From NCBI GenBank assembly GCA_964016885.1, contig OZ024743.1, positions 125,666,612 to 125,730,611 of the forward strand: a stretch of DNA of 64,000 bases, read 5' to 3'. How positions within the stretch are numbered: the stretch's first letter is position 1; each line of letters opens with the position of its first letter. The position numbers were made by a program, and so were the translations under genes. A model generated the notes under the pieces. It saw nothing but the letters and a program-made list of their open reading frames with translations. It did not search any database and had not been told where the DNA came from. Shown here piece by piece: positions 10,291 through 21,060 of this stretch. Source of the DNA: Eledone cirrhosa. Taxonomy: Eukaryota > Mollusca > Cephalopoda > Octopoda > Eledonidae.

Positions 10291-11224
10291 CTGCATGCAT
10301 GCAAACATGATTGCTTCATCTTGTCAGATGATAACCATCTCAACTTCAACTCAATTATCCCTGCAAGTCTACACCTTCCCATGTACATGGAGGTGGTCTT
10401 TCAATCCAGCAACAAAAGGCAAAACCATGACCCTACCCCCAAGTAGCAACAACACTCTAACAAAGGACACATCAGCACAGGTAACTGGGGAACCATCAAA
10501 GCTACAGAGGTGACAGTATTTCTTTGGTGCAAATTTGCGTAACACCCCAATAGCTGCAGCAATGACCCAATGTCTATATGGCGCCAGCCTGCATTGGCTG
10601 TATAGATAGAATGACAGATGACAAGATTGCAAAAAGGACATCTGTACATTATGGATTGTAGTGACAAATGCTTGTACAACACAAGTGCCACTCTCTAAGA
10701 CCCAGTAATAATTTCTGATCACAATCCTTAGCAAGATGACCAGTAATTATGAAAACCACAGGTTTCACTTCAGAATTTCCCTCTCTTAAAAGAATGCCAT
10801 AACAACAGCTAGGGGTCCTTCACTCCTAGTGAACTTACTGCACTCTATGACACCAATCAGGGGGATTTCTGAGTTCCTGTGCACAGATAGGTTGTCATAA
10901 TTAAGTCTAAGGAGTCCTATCTACCCTATTTTTCAAATCAGAGTGACCCATCTCATGGGCAGATTGCCACCCAAGGCTGACAAGTTCTGTCTACTTGAAG
11001 CAACTAATTTTAAGACACCAAGAATTCACCTTTTCCCTTTTGTCCTTGTCAGTTCCAAAAATCTCTACCATGGGAAGGCCAGGAGCTGGGCTTCAGTTGT
11101 CAGAGGTTATATGAGACATAAGTTGTTTTAGTAGGGAGTAGATTCTCAGGCCTACTCCCACCTCAGCAATGATAACCTTAAGAGATACATACATACATGA
11201 TGGCCACAACTTGATTTCAAGCAA
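10291..11224. other. Unassigned stretch, possibly LINE 3' UTR (minus)
   Basis: Less repetitive and less AT-rich than its surroundings. It lies directly downstream, in minus orientation, of the LINE fragment at 11225-11731, so it may be that element's 3' part. ORFs at 10369-10734 show no family motif I recognise. Confidence 0.35.
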
Positions 11225-11731
11225 TGTCATTGCTTGATACTCCTCTTAAGCATGAGCAGTATAGACATTGCTTTTTAATCTCACTAGGGAACCGCACACC
11301 TTGCACAGCCGTGGCAATGATGGGGGTTTCTTGCTGTAGGTGTTACAATGCTGCTTTAGGGCACTTTCATATGATGTTTCAGTCCACTAACTAAGGCATA
11401 CTCCCTGCAAACAGAAATGCCATACAATGCCAAGACAGTGTCTTTGTGTGTGTGGCTTCTTTGATGACGTCTAAAGCCTGCCTTACTGAGACAACCAACA
11501 TTCTTTACAAGTTAAATCAATCTGCATGCCAAGATACTCAGGCCAACTGACCTTAAGGCACTAACAAGCACACCACTTGAGCTGTTTATGCTCAACATAG
11601 TTTCTTTCAAATTCTCCTCTCCCATCATGCACTGTCTTCCTCCAGGGAAGGTGACCTAGAGTGAAGTTCTCCCAGTCATTCTCTAATATTTTCATCTTCT
11701 CCAGTGTGCTTTTAATACAATCCTTGTACCT
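11225..11731 (-). pseudogene. LINE C-terminal fragment with zinc-finger remnants
   Basis: On the minus strand, from 11731, a frame reads RYKDCIKSTLEKMKILENDW and then WRKTVHDGRGEFERN, the post-RT block seen in many invertebrate LINEs. Downstream, in shifted frames, are CLSKAGFRRHQRSHTH, SGLKHHMKV and CKVCGSLVRLKSN, which look like C2H2-type fingers that have decayed. Intact relatives probably use them to bind nucleic acid. The clade is not resolved. Confidence 0.65.
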
Positions 11732-12317
11732 AATGACTCTGTCAATTTGCCATCAATTTTATTAAAGATGCCTTATTTTGCAGAATCCTAGAATAATTTT
11801 GTGGACCCCCAACTTCGAAAAACTTTGCTGTAACTCTTTTATCTTGACATCACAGAATATATTATAATTATTTTGGGCAAGATGCTACTGGCTCATCACC
11901 AGGTTTTGCTGCTCAAGGAAACTTCAGAACATTTTTTATATATTCTGTTTTCTTAATTTTAGGGTACACCACTGAAAAGCAGGAAGGTAATGCCATTTAG
12001 TTTATCCCCTTGGTAATGGGCCTGAGTCAGTATAATATAAATGAGGACCCCAGGAGTGAAATTACAGTAAAGTAGAGTAAGAACAACAAAACAGTTTACA
12101 ATTTTACCTTATATTTCAAGATTAGGACCGCTTTCTCAAAAGAAAGGAAATAAAAAGTGGTGTTCATGTCAAACAGTACTCTACTGCAGAAAGTACTTTC
12201 TCAAAACAATCGCATATCTCACAATAATTCATATAAACTATATATAATTCTTTAGAGATTGTCAATATTGTTCAGGTAAAGTTACTTTTCCACATGAATA
12301 TTTGTGACATTATTGGA
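11732..12317. other. AT-rich spacer
   Basis: No gene or repeat recognised. Confidence 0.3.
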
Positions 12318-12500
12318 TCATGGCAGTATCGGTAGAGGGTCGGACGTCATGCTTTCCAGCATAGTTACGTCCCTTTACGATCTGAGTTCAAATCCCGCCG
12401 AGGTTGACTTTGCCTTTCATCCTTACGGGGTTCGATAAAATAAAGTACCAGTAATGCACTGGGTAATTGCTGGCCTTGTGCCTAAAGTAGAAACAATTAT
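12318..12500 (+). mobile_element. SINE family A, plus orientation
   Basis: Reads ggcagtatcggtagagggtc, catgctttccagcatagtta, gatctgagttcaaatcccgc (B box), gactttgcctttcatcctta, gataaaataaagtaccagta and ggccttgtgcctaaagtaga. The tRNA-like head with A and B boxes supports a Pol III SINE. Confidence 0.88.
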
Positions 12501-12799
12501 TGGATCAACTATGGTCGTCAATTTCGTAGTCATTAGTGTGTTGGATATTTGTTCTGGGTTTTTCAGTTAAAATCCTGCCATGGTTCACATTGCTTTCATC
12601 CTTTCAGTGATAATAAAGAGAGTAGCAGCCCAATATTGGTGCAGCTCACTCTCTTTCCTGTTATCAATTTCTGAATGTTATGCTGGATCAAGGGAAAGTA
12701 GGTTGAGGGAGTGTCTGAGCCTGTTCATGACTGCATGAGCACCTAAAAAACTTCAGCAGAAGCATGGTACATTTTACCAACTGATACTCAATAAACCTT

Positions 12800-12890
12800 A
12801 CACTAACCGTAACCCCCAACCATAACACTAACCCTAACCCTAACCCTAAATCAAACTCAAACCCTAACCCCAACCCTAACATTAACCCTG
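12800..12890 (+). repeat. Degenerate interstitial telomere-like (CCCTAA)n tract
   Basis: About a dozen ccctaa-type units, several with one-base changes (accgtaacccc, cataacacta), flanked by ordinary sequence on both sides. Confidence 0.85.
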
Positions 12891-13167
12891 TCTTACATGG
12901 TTTGAGATTCATTAAATATACATGCCTAGCTTTGGTGTTGATCAATGTAAAAAATGAGAAACATCTATAAGTTCACGCTCCAATTAATGTAAATTTCCAT
13001 CTGATTAATTGTATTCATTGTTGTCATGGCAAACTTTTGACAACACTAACAATAAATACGAGGTCTTTGAAATTCTACATGGTTACTCAACCTGCTGGAA
13101 ATAACAGCCAAATTTCCCTGAAATCACACCTTACCATCTTATATTAGAACTGGATGCATTAAATAAT

Positions 13168-13400
13168 TGTTTCTACTTTAGGAAGAAGGCCAGCAATTTG
13201 AAGGGAAGGGAGTAAATTAAATCAACCCCCAGTATGTTTCTGTTACTTAATCTCATCCTTTTTACTGTTACTTAACTTTATTGACCCCACAAGGATGAAA
13301 GGTAAAGCTAACCTCAGTAAGATTTGAACTCAGAACATAAAGGGATGTAAGTATATACCGGAAATCATGTTGTCCAACACTCTATCAACACTGCCAATCC
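13168..13400 (-). mobile_element. SINE family A, minus orientation
   Basis: Starts gtttctactttaggaag, then ggccagcaatttgaaggg, then gatgaaaggtaaagctaacc, gatttgaactcagaac, and ends ctatcaacactgccaatcca. Confidence 0.82.
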
Positions 13401-14218
13401 ACCTCCCTCTATGTAGTTCTATATGCCTGGTGGATGGTTGTGTATGGATAGATCAGAGTTTTTCACCTTTTTTTTTTTTCTGCGACCTACAGCAAACCAT
13501 TTTTGCTGATTTTTGCCTACTTTTGTCAATTTTTTTCTTAATGTCGTAACTCATTAATGAGTTGGGTTACACAGATTGAAAACCCCTGCCTTACGAGTGT
13601 AGGTTGACTATGATGGAGTGATGCTAGAGCAATGAAATTTTGCATGCATTCATTTCAATTCTTCTTATTAATATCTGCATTGATTCTTTCCAGGGATTAT
13701 ATTGAAAAATAAACTTCATTTGGTAATTCCATAAGAGTATCTTGGTCAGCATATGAACTTTTCAGCTGACCCTTCTAGATCATGTCTGCTTCTTAAGGTT
13801 GACTTGGGCTAAATAAGAACAACACTGTTCTTCAAACAGTAATAACTCATCTAATTGTATCTGCAGCATTAAATCTTCAGCTGCTATTATATGTGTGCTC
13901 ATGCATTCCATATTTAGCATGGTTTCTTTGTCCTGATGCCTTTCCTAATGCCAATCACTTTACAGAATGTACTTGATACAGCATTATGCACTAACACCAG
14001 CATTATGACTTTACAGAATGTACAGTGTACATTTTATTGTGGCACTAGCACTAGAGAGATTGTCATGTACTCAGAAAAACTAACGGGTCCTCTGTGCACT
14101 ATATTGTCCCCATGTGATTGCCAACCACTTTACAGATGTGTCTACATTCAATAACCACAAATGACTATATTTGAGAGTAATCAAAGGAAAGTATAAGTTG
14201 TTTTCATTTGTTCTTGCC
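13401..14218. other. Mixed spacer with degraded family B tail units
   Basis: 13930-14110 holds gatgcctttcctaatgccaa and repeated ctttacagaatgtac units, a minus-oriented family B tail remnant. The rest is AT-rich with no gene. Confidence 0.5.
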
Positions 14219-14433
14219 TTAACCCTTTAGCACTTAAACCGGCTGTATCCGGCCAGAATTCTCTCATCTCTTTCTGTTGAAACCAGCTTTAATTGGCTTT
14301 AAGGTTTTGTTCTCAAAATAAATAATATCAAAATCTCATAGATTCGATATTATGTGAAATAATTATGTGAGATAAAGCCCTTACTGCGAAAATACAATAG
14401 TTTATATAGAGTAATGTAAATGTTGAAGGGTTT
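14219..14433. mobile_element. TTAA-flanked MITE, probably piggyBac-like
   Basis: Starts ttaaccctttagcac and ends with a worn gaagggttt. The interior (gtgagataaagccc, cttttgttctcaaaataaat) matches the reversed copy at 27573-27800, which keeps both ends. Non-coding. Confidence 0.7.
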
Positions 14434-14599
14434 ATATCATCATCATCATTATCATCATATATAGTATGTAAAGTTTGTAGATGTTTTTATGTAACAACCA
14501 TCTCAGTTAAATTTTCTTTGTGTTCTTTGATATTATGATCTGTTCATGAAATACTTTGGCTTCTGTTAGATATTTATGTTAGGATGTTAGATTCTGTAA

Positions 14600-15025
14600 G
14601 ATAGAGAGTTATGTTAAGGAGATAACACAAGTCCAAGCTGTTTGGCAATATGCCATTATACAAAAGACCTGCCTTCCTGTACAAGTACTGCCACACAAAA
14701 ACTAAAAGTAAATATAGCAAGTGACAGTGTTAGTGATTAAAGAGAGACAATAAAAGGTTTGAGAGAGCTCTTTAGTTTGGATGAGCATGTAACAACCTCT
14801 CTAGTTTTGGTGCCATGATAAAATGCATCCAGTACACTTTGTAAAGTGGTAAGGGTGGTGCCCCAACAAACACACCAGTAGATCCTTTAAGATGGTTGGC
14901 ATAAGGAGGCCATGCCAAATATGGAATGTATGAGCAAGATGGGACAATCCACCCTGGTAATTTGTCCAACTCCTGCCAACATGGAAGGTAGACATAAATG
15001 ATGATGAGGATAATGATAATACATA
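14600..15025 (+). repeat. RTE-like LINE 3' end remnant
   Basis: 14640-14690 (tttggcaatatgccattata, acaaaagacctg) resembles the last coding block of the RTE-like LINE at about 35340 (tttggcgctacgcagtaata), followed by the family B tail to gatgatgagg. This supports a truncated LINE rather than a SINE. Confidence 0.6.
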
Positions 15026-15171
15026 TGTAAATAAAGTTATTCCCTCCTCATTCGCTAGCTAGCTACATATTCTTTCAACATCACTAACTGTGGTGTTTAA
15101 ATAACTTGCTCTTTTCATTCTGAAATAGAATATTTTTGTTCCATTGTGTGTATTTACACTTTTATTTATTA

Positions 15172-16288
15172 CTAGCTGAATTATCCGGCGTTGCCCGGGT
15201 TACTGCTGTTCTTATTCAGATTAGTAAACAATAAATATGAAGATATATTTTTTTTCCTCATAATTATTTCAAAATATCTAGATTTTGTTAAAAAAAATAT
15301 CAAAATTGTAATGATAATAGAATTTAGAAATGAAAATCTGTCAGTCTTGAAGCACCTTAGGGTAAACAATATTCCCTGTGTAATTCATGTATGTGTGTAT
15401 TTAATAACATACCTAATGAATGTGCAAACACATACATATTCATATACAAAATGTGACATTGTTGTGTTGTTTTCTATTGTTTTAATCCAAATGATACACA
15501 CTCACACACACATACACTCACATACACTCACACACATTCTCACATACATATACTACTAAGACAGGCACACACAGACATACATTCACGCACACCTGTCTGT
15601 CATCACATATGTATCTGTATGTGTAGATGTGTGTGTGTGTGTGTTTAATTGTCTGTGTGTGAAGATAATGTGTATGCAACTTACTAAGGCTATATGTATG
15701 TGTAGATGTGTGTATGTTTAATTCTCTGAGGCCTAACGTACCTCACAAACACACACACACTCAGACACATACACACTCATATACAAAATATGACGTCATG
15801 GGGGTGGTGGTGGTGGTTGACTAAAGAAAATATCGTTATGTCAGTCAACACACATACACTCACACACATAGACTCTAACATACATATACTAAGACAGACA
15901 CATGCACATACAAAATGTGACGTCTACACTCTCACACACACTCATACACATTATGCGTATGTATGTGTAGATGTGGGTGTGTTTAATTCTCTGAGGCTTA
16001 ACGTACATAATGAACTCACAAACAAACACTCACTCACAGACACATACACACTCATATACAAAATGTGACGTCATAGTGGTGGTGGTAGTTTACTATGGTT
16101 GACTATAAAAATATTATTTTAGATAAAATCTTATATTGTTTTAATCCAAATGAAAATAAAAATTACATGTTGACACTTCCGGGGTCTATTACCTTGTAAA
16201 ATTTGATTTGATTTTGTTTAGCCGTTTGAGAATGCATAGGAACAGACAGTCAGACAGACAGAGAGACAAAGAATTTTATATATATAGA
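15172..16288 (-). mobile_element. Non-autonomous Helitron, minus orientation
   Basis: On the minus strand the 5' end is TCTCTATATATATAAAATTC (16288) and the 3' end is cccgggcaacgccgg, a GC-rich hairpin, then a CTAG terminus followed by T (15172-15175). The interior has diverged repeats of acacactca and acaaaatgtgacgtcat with ggtggtggtggtt. No coding capacity. Helitrons move by rolling-circle replication using Rep/helicase supplied by relatives. Confidence 0.82.
15480..16070 (+). repeat. CA-rich tandem repeats inside Helitron
   Basis: A complex array of acacac/actcac tracts and three copies of a catatacaaaatgtgacg block (about 15440, 15779 and 16049). ORFs here are low complexity. Confidence 0.8.
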
Positions 16289-17267
16289 GATTGAACATTT
16301 GACCTGCTAGAAACAGCAGCCAAACCTCCTTCAAATCATACCCTACTACCTCAAAAGAAAGGTACATTGTAAACTGAAATTCAGAATATACTACTCCTAA
16401 AATATCAATGGTTATTTTATATTTAATATCTTTGATCATAAGTCTGTTTGATCAGGATCTACATGTGGCTAAACAAAAACAACAACCACTACCACTGCTG
16501 CTGCTGATGATGATGATTCTAAAACATGTTATGAAACAATATGTTAAAATATTTTCAAATCAAAATATCTGAAACCACCCTTGTTTTTATAATACAAAAC
16601 TGTATATTTATTTAAAAACACTCTTGTATCACCTTTGTTAAGTTGTATTTCAAATACCAGCTTTATAACGAGGAAGTTAGTTAAATCTTTCTAAATTCTT
16701 GATTATTTTCAAAATTATTTGAAAATCTTAGGCTGTTTGTTTCTTTAAAAATATATTAATGAAAAAATTAAGGTGTTACCAGTGAGTCCTCAAATTTGTC
16801 CCCTCCCCTAGGAAAATACAACATAATATATAACAAAAATACCTCCAAGAAGAAAATACCCATGGCAGATTGACCCTCATCTAGTTATATATACTATTGG
16901 ATGTTATCTACTGTCTTTCGTATAATCATTGAAAAATTTTGCAAATTAATTGTCAAACTAAATGTCTATCTATTAAATGTGGAGAGTCCAATTGTTTATT
17001 TATATATTATTACCTGGACCTGTAGAACTATGGTTGGTCATAACTAAGGCACGATAATTATATTAACTTATATTTGTACAATCACACAACATTGTTAAAG
17101 TAATTTATTACATGTGTATGGATAGATGAGAAACCTTCCTTACCATAGCAACCACCACCATCCCCACTACCTCTATTGACCAGTAATCTTGCTGAAAATG
17201 CAGCCTCTGCAGTTCCTACTGTATCACATATATGTGTGTATGTATGTGTATGGTTATAGGTCCATAA
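16289..17267. other. AT-rich spacer
   Basis: 16680-16760 weakly resembles the interior of the TTAA MITE family (ttcttgattattttcaaaat). No gene seen. Confidence 0.35.
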
Positions 17268-17485
17268 ATAATGATTTCTGATTTAGGCACAAGGCCAGCA
17301 ATTTTATAGAGGGGGGGGGGGCGATTAAATCAATCCCAATGTGTTACTGGTGCTTTATTTTATCGACTCCGTACGGGTGAACGGCAAAGCTAACCTCGGC
17401 GGGATTTGAACTGAGAATGTAAAGAGCCGTAACTCTATGCTGCAAAGCAGGGTGTCCTAAGCTCTACCGATACTGCCAATCAGCT
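17268..17485 (-). mobile_element. SINE family A, minus orientation
   Basis: Has gatttaggcacaaggccag, an 11-G run, ttttatcgactccgtacggg, cggcgggatttgaactgaga and ctctaccgatactgccaatc. Well preserved. Confidence 0.88.
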
Positions 17486-17804
17486 GTTCTCGCTGTTACC
17501 TCTTTCTTTTTGCTTTTTCCTTCAAACACATGATGTACTATAAATAAATGGCCTTTTTCTTCTGCCTTTCACTGTTACCATTTTAACTCTAATCTCTCTC
17601 TTTTGACCTCTTCCTTCAGCCCTATAATATATAACCTGTAATTTATAATCCTGTAAGTAAATAACCTTCCCTTTTTTCTGCCTCTGACCATTAAACACTC
17701 TGATAAACACTCTTCTCGCTCTCTCTTTTGCTTCTTCTATTAATTATACTGTAAGTAAAAAGTTTTCTCATTCTTCTGCCTCTCATTATTACCACTTTCA
17801 GTAG

Positions 17805-17993
17805 ATTGGGAGTATTGGTATAGGGTTGGTCACCATGCTTTGTGTGATAGAGTTACGGCCCATTACTGTCTGAGTTAAAATCCCGCCGAGGTTAACCTTA
17901 CCTTTCATCCTTACAGGGTCAATAAAATAAAGTTCCAATAATGCACTGGGGTAATTGCTGGCCTTGTGCCAAAAGTAGAAACAGTTATTATCA
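17805..17993 (+). mobile_element. SINE family A, plus orientation
   Basis: Runs from ggagtattggtatagggttg through gttaaaatcccgccgaggtt to ggccttgtgccaaaagtaga. Confidence 0.87.
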
Positions 17994-18074
17994 CTTTCAG
18001 TTTGATACATTTCTCTTTCTCTTTTTGATTCTTCATGCATCTATATAACATACATACATATATACATGCATAAG

Positions 18075-18360
18075 AATATGTGGAGGCACAGGACCTCGTA
18101 GTAAGAGTGTTGGACAAGCATATTGTTGTGGGTTTGATTCCTGGGTTGCGTGTTGTGTTCTTGAGCAAAACACTTCATTTCACGTTGCTCCAGTATACTC
18201 AGCTGAAAATGAGTACCAACAATAGCTGGGGGTTTAACCCTGTGATGGACTGGTGTCCTGTCCAGGGGGTAGTATTTTACTCTCAGTCACTTTGAAACCG
18301 GGATAAGCACCAGCCAAATGAGCTTTCTGGCTTAAGACAGACTTTAGACTTTTTTAGACA
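18075..18360 (+). mobile_element. SINE family D, tRNA-derived
   Basis: Head aggacctcgtagtaagagtg and gttgtgggtttgattcctgg (B box), then the core cttgagcaaaacacttcatt and gctccagtatactcagctg shared with family B, then a different tail (ctgtgatggactggtgtcct, ctcagtcactttgaaaccgg). The copy at 26085-26350 has the same tail. Confidence 0.82.
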
Positions 18361-18809
18361 TAAGCATATTAATATTGTAGATTTATTTTTGTTACAAAAT
18401 AAGAATCTATTAATATATAACTACACTTTCTTTGGAGAACTCTCAATTTATTTAACAACAGGTTTCTCACTTTAGATTATTCATGAGACAAAATTATGTA
18501 TTTTGTTCTCACAATGCATAAAAATTATGAAAACACTGTAGAATTAATCTTGTGTTCTTTATAAATTAAAATGTTATGGGTAGTGGGTGGTTCTTTTAGG
18601 GTGTAATTGGTTAACATCAAGGCATCGATTAGTGTTACCATGATTGCAGCATCGACTGTAACTAAACATGTCTTATATTCAGACATGGCTGTAACACACT
18701 GTGTCACACTGAATCATCATGAGTATTAGGTTAAGAGTAAACTTACATGTTAATTTGTGAGTTGGACATTCAGTTGAACAAACAACTGAATACTCATCGT
18801 TGAAAATGG
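18361..18809. other. AT-rich spacer
   Basis: No gene or repeat recognised. Confidence 0.3.
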
Positions 18810-18935
18810 AGGTTCCATCATCATTAGCTTTGCCTTTCGTCCTTATGGGGTCAATGAAATAAAGCACTGGGGCCCATTTAATCAACTTTCACCTTCTCAA
18901 AAATGGTTGGCTTTGTGCCTAAAGTAGAAATGGTT
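18810..18935 (+). mobile_element. SINE family A fragment, plus
   Basis: Only the 3' half is present: gctttgcctttcgtccttat, ggggtcaatgaaataaag, tttgtgcctaaagtagaaat. Confidence 0.78.
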
Positions 18936-19009
18936 ATTATTATTACTATTATTATTTTCTTGGAGTCTCAATCATTGATTTTATTTAATTGGAAAGTTTG
19001 TTCAAATGA

Positions 19010-19275
19010 ACATCAAGCTGCTACCTGCAGCCTCAGACATTCAGGACATGTTGGAGGATTCTTGCTGTTCTCAGCAAGCATGCCTTTTGAAGTGTTCCAA
19101 AAAATGGAGCTGGACTAATATTCTTTAACCATCCTTGAAAACTCTTCGAGATAGTACCTAGTGCTCCTATGACAATCAGGAAGACCTTGATCTCATGACA
19201 GTCCCAAATCCTTTTTAGTTCCCACTTTAATCTCTGATATTGGTTAATTTTCTCTTTCTACTTTTCTTGTGTCAA
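19010..19275 (-). pseudogene. LINE C-terminal endonuclease-like domain remnant
   Basis: The minus strand reads INQYQRLKWELKRIWD, then VFLIVIGALGTISKSF, then LQKACLLRTARILQHVLNV and a stop. The same layout (IVxGALG followed by a helix) closes the restriction-like endonuclease LINEs at 8.2-8.6 kb and is common at the C-terminus of invertebrate LINEs. The upstream part of the element is missing. Confidence 0.7.
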
Positions 19276-19284
19276 AGGGACAAT

Positions 19285-19480
19285 AACATTAATAACACAC
19301 AAGGCCACATGTTTTGAGAGAAAGAGTGTAGTTGATGAAATCAATCCATGTATTTGACTGGTACTTTAATTTATCAACCATAGAATGATGAAAGGCAAAG
19401 TTGACCTCATGATTTGAATTGAGTATGCAAAGAGCCATACCTAAATACCACAAGGTGCTTTTTAACCTCTTTTGCTCCAT
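19285..19480 (-). mobile_element. SINE family A, diverged, minus
   Basis: Shows gatgaaaggcaaagttgacc, tgatttgaattgagtatgca and agagccatacctaaataccac. Confidence 0.6.
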
Positions 19481-19984
19481 GCCACACCTTGATGTCTTTA
19501 AAAGATAGGAAACTGATGATAGGAGAAGCCATGATTGTTAGGCTAAAATCAGTTGCATGTGCCTAAAATATTTTGAGTAGGTACCAACTAGTAACTTACA
19601 AAGGTAGACTGTACTTTCTGAACAATGAAGTACTGAGATTGAATAAATTGTTAGAGTATCTGTGAAAATGCCTGTGATATTTAGTTCTGAGTTCAAAACC
19701 TAATGAGATCAACCTTGGTGGAGTTGATGAATAAAAGTACCAGTCAAGCATTAAGGTCTATTTAATATTCTTCTGAAGTATCTTTGATGTAAATAGAATA
19801 CTAAGATACAATAGAAAACAAAGATACCACATTTTCCCTATAACCGTGATCTAGTGCCAATGTTAAGGATCAATATTCATTATATTATTTAACAGAGTGT
19901 TTGAAATAGCAGATGTTTGTTTTGAACCAGGTATAGACATGTATGATGCTTTAACAAACCTGAATATATGAGTATCTAAGAGCA
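19481..19984. other. Spacer with a faint SINE A trace
   Basis: 19670-19770 (gttcaaaacctaatgagatc, aataaaagtaccagtcaagc) is a heavily decayed family A copy in plus orientation. Nothing coding. Confidence 0.45.
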
Positions 19985-20170
19985 GCAAATTGGCAGTCAT
20001 TAGAACAACAGACCGACTGCTTCATTGTATTTGTTTCTGCTCTTTGTACTTTAAGTTCAAATTATGCTGAGGTCAACTTTACCTTTTATCCTTCCAAGGT
20101 CAATAAAAATGTTCTAGTCCAGAATTGAGATCGATTCTATCTCTTTCTCACTTCCTTTCTCTACCTTTTC
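19985..20170 (+). mobile_element. SINE family A, diverged, plus
   Basis: Contains ttaagttcaaattatgctga, tcaactttaccttttatcct and aaggtcaataaaaatg. Confidence 0.65.
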
Positions 20171-20774
20171 AAGCATGGATAGGGATGGGCATCTCTAGGT
20201 TTAAATGCCTAAGACATGCCGTGTATCCCAACAGCGCCCCCTACAACACCCTCAGAAGTTAGGGGCTAGAAGAATCATCATCATCATCATCATCATCATT
20301 ATTGTTTAATGTGCGATTTCTCTGCTAGTATCTGATATATTTAATAATGTGTTAACATTTCTCAGAGTTGCCTTCTGCATGAACATATAGTTAAGTGGTG
20401 ACTATCTGTTATTGTTTAGCCCTAGGTCAGCTGTGTATGATCAAACCTAAGATCAAAGACGTTACAATTGCAACCATACTGTTTTCTTTGTATATGAGAA
20501 ACTTTGTTGTTCAATATGTACTTCTTTAAATCAATAAGATATGATTTAAAGGAGATTTGGTTACTATTTCTAGTATGTCGAGTTACCATGCCTTTATATT
20601 TTAAAGGTAAAGTAAATAGATGTCATGATGTTTTTTTAGCCATTCTTAAGAACATAGACAATATAAGCAAGATGAATCAACTTCAATGAGAATAGAAAAC
20701 AATAGCTCAAAGACCAGCAAGTTCATTTTGTAATAGCCCACTTTTGAATTTTTTTTTTTTTTTTAGTATTCCCA
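20171..20774. other. Spacer with short GAT repeat
   Basis: A (TCA)n run at 20274-20299. The remainder is AT-rich with no gene. Confidence 0.4.
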
Positions 20775-21060
20775 TTATCGTCATCATCATCATTTTACAT
20801 TTGTTTCCCATGCTGGCTTGGATTGAACAGGTCTTCAAGGACTGAAATAAGAAGGATCAGATAACTATGTCTCACTTCCATTCTCCATTTATTGCATGAT
20901 TTATACAACTAGATGCTCTTCCTAATGCCAACTACTGGGGGTATTTTATCATGATACCAACACTACCACTTCACAGAGTGTACTGGGAGCATTTTATCAT
21001 AACACCATCATTAGTGAAGTCATTATATCCTCATCAAGACTATAAACCCTATACTGTCTT
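20775..21060 (-). repeat. Family B tail, minus orientation
   Basis: Begins tcgtcatcatcatcatttta, then ccatgctggcttggattgaa, then ctagatgctcttcctaatgc and two cacttcacagagtgtactgg-type units. Confidence 0.78.

Noticed and set aside
10369..10734. 121-codon minus-strand ORF as a host gene
   Set aside because: No recognised domain, an overlapping ORF in another frame of similar length, and its place just after a LINE fragment suggest LINE 3' UTR.
12800..12890. Chromosome end
   Set aside because: Ordinary repeat-rich DNA continues for tens of kilobases on both sides.
15191..16068. His/Thr-rich ORFs
   Set aside because: They are translations of CA-rich repeats inside a non-autonomous Helitron.
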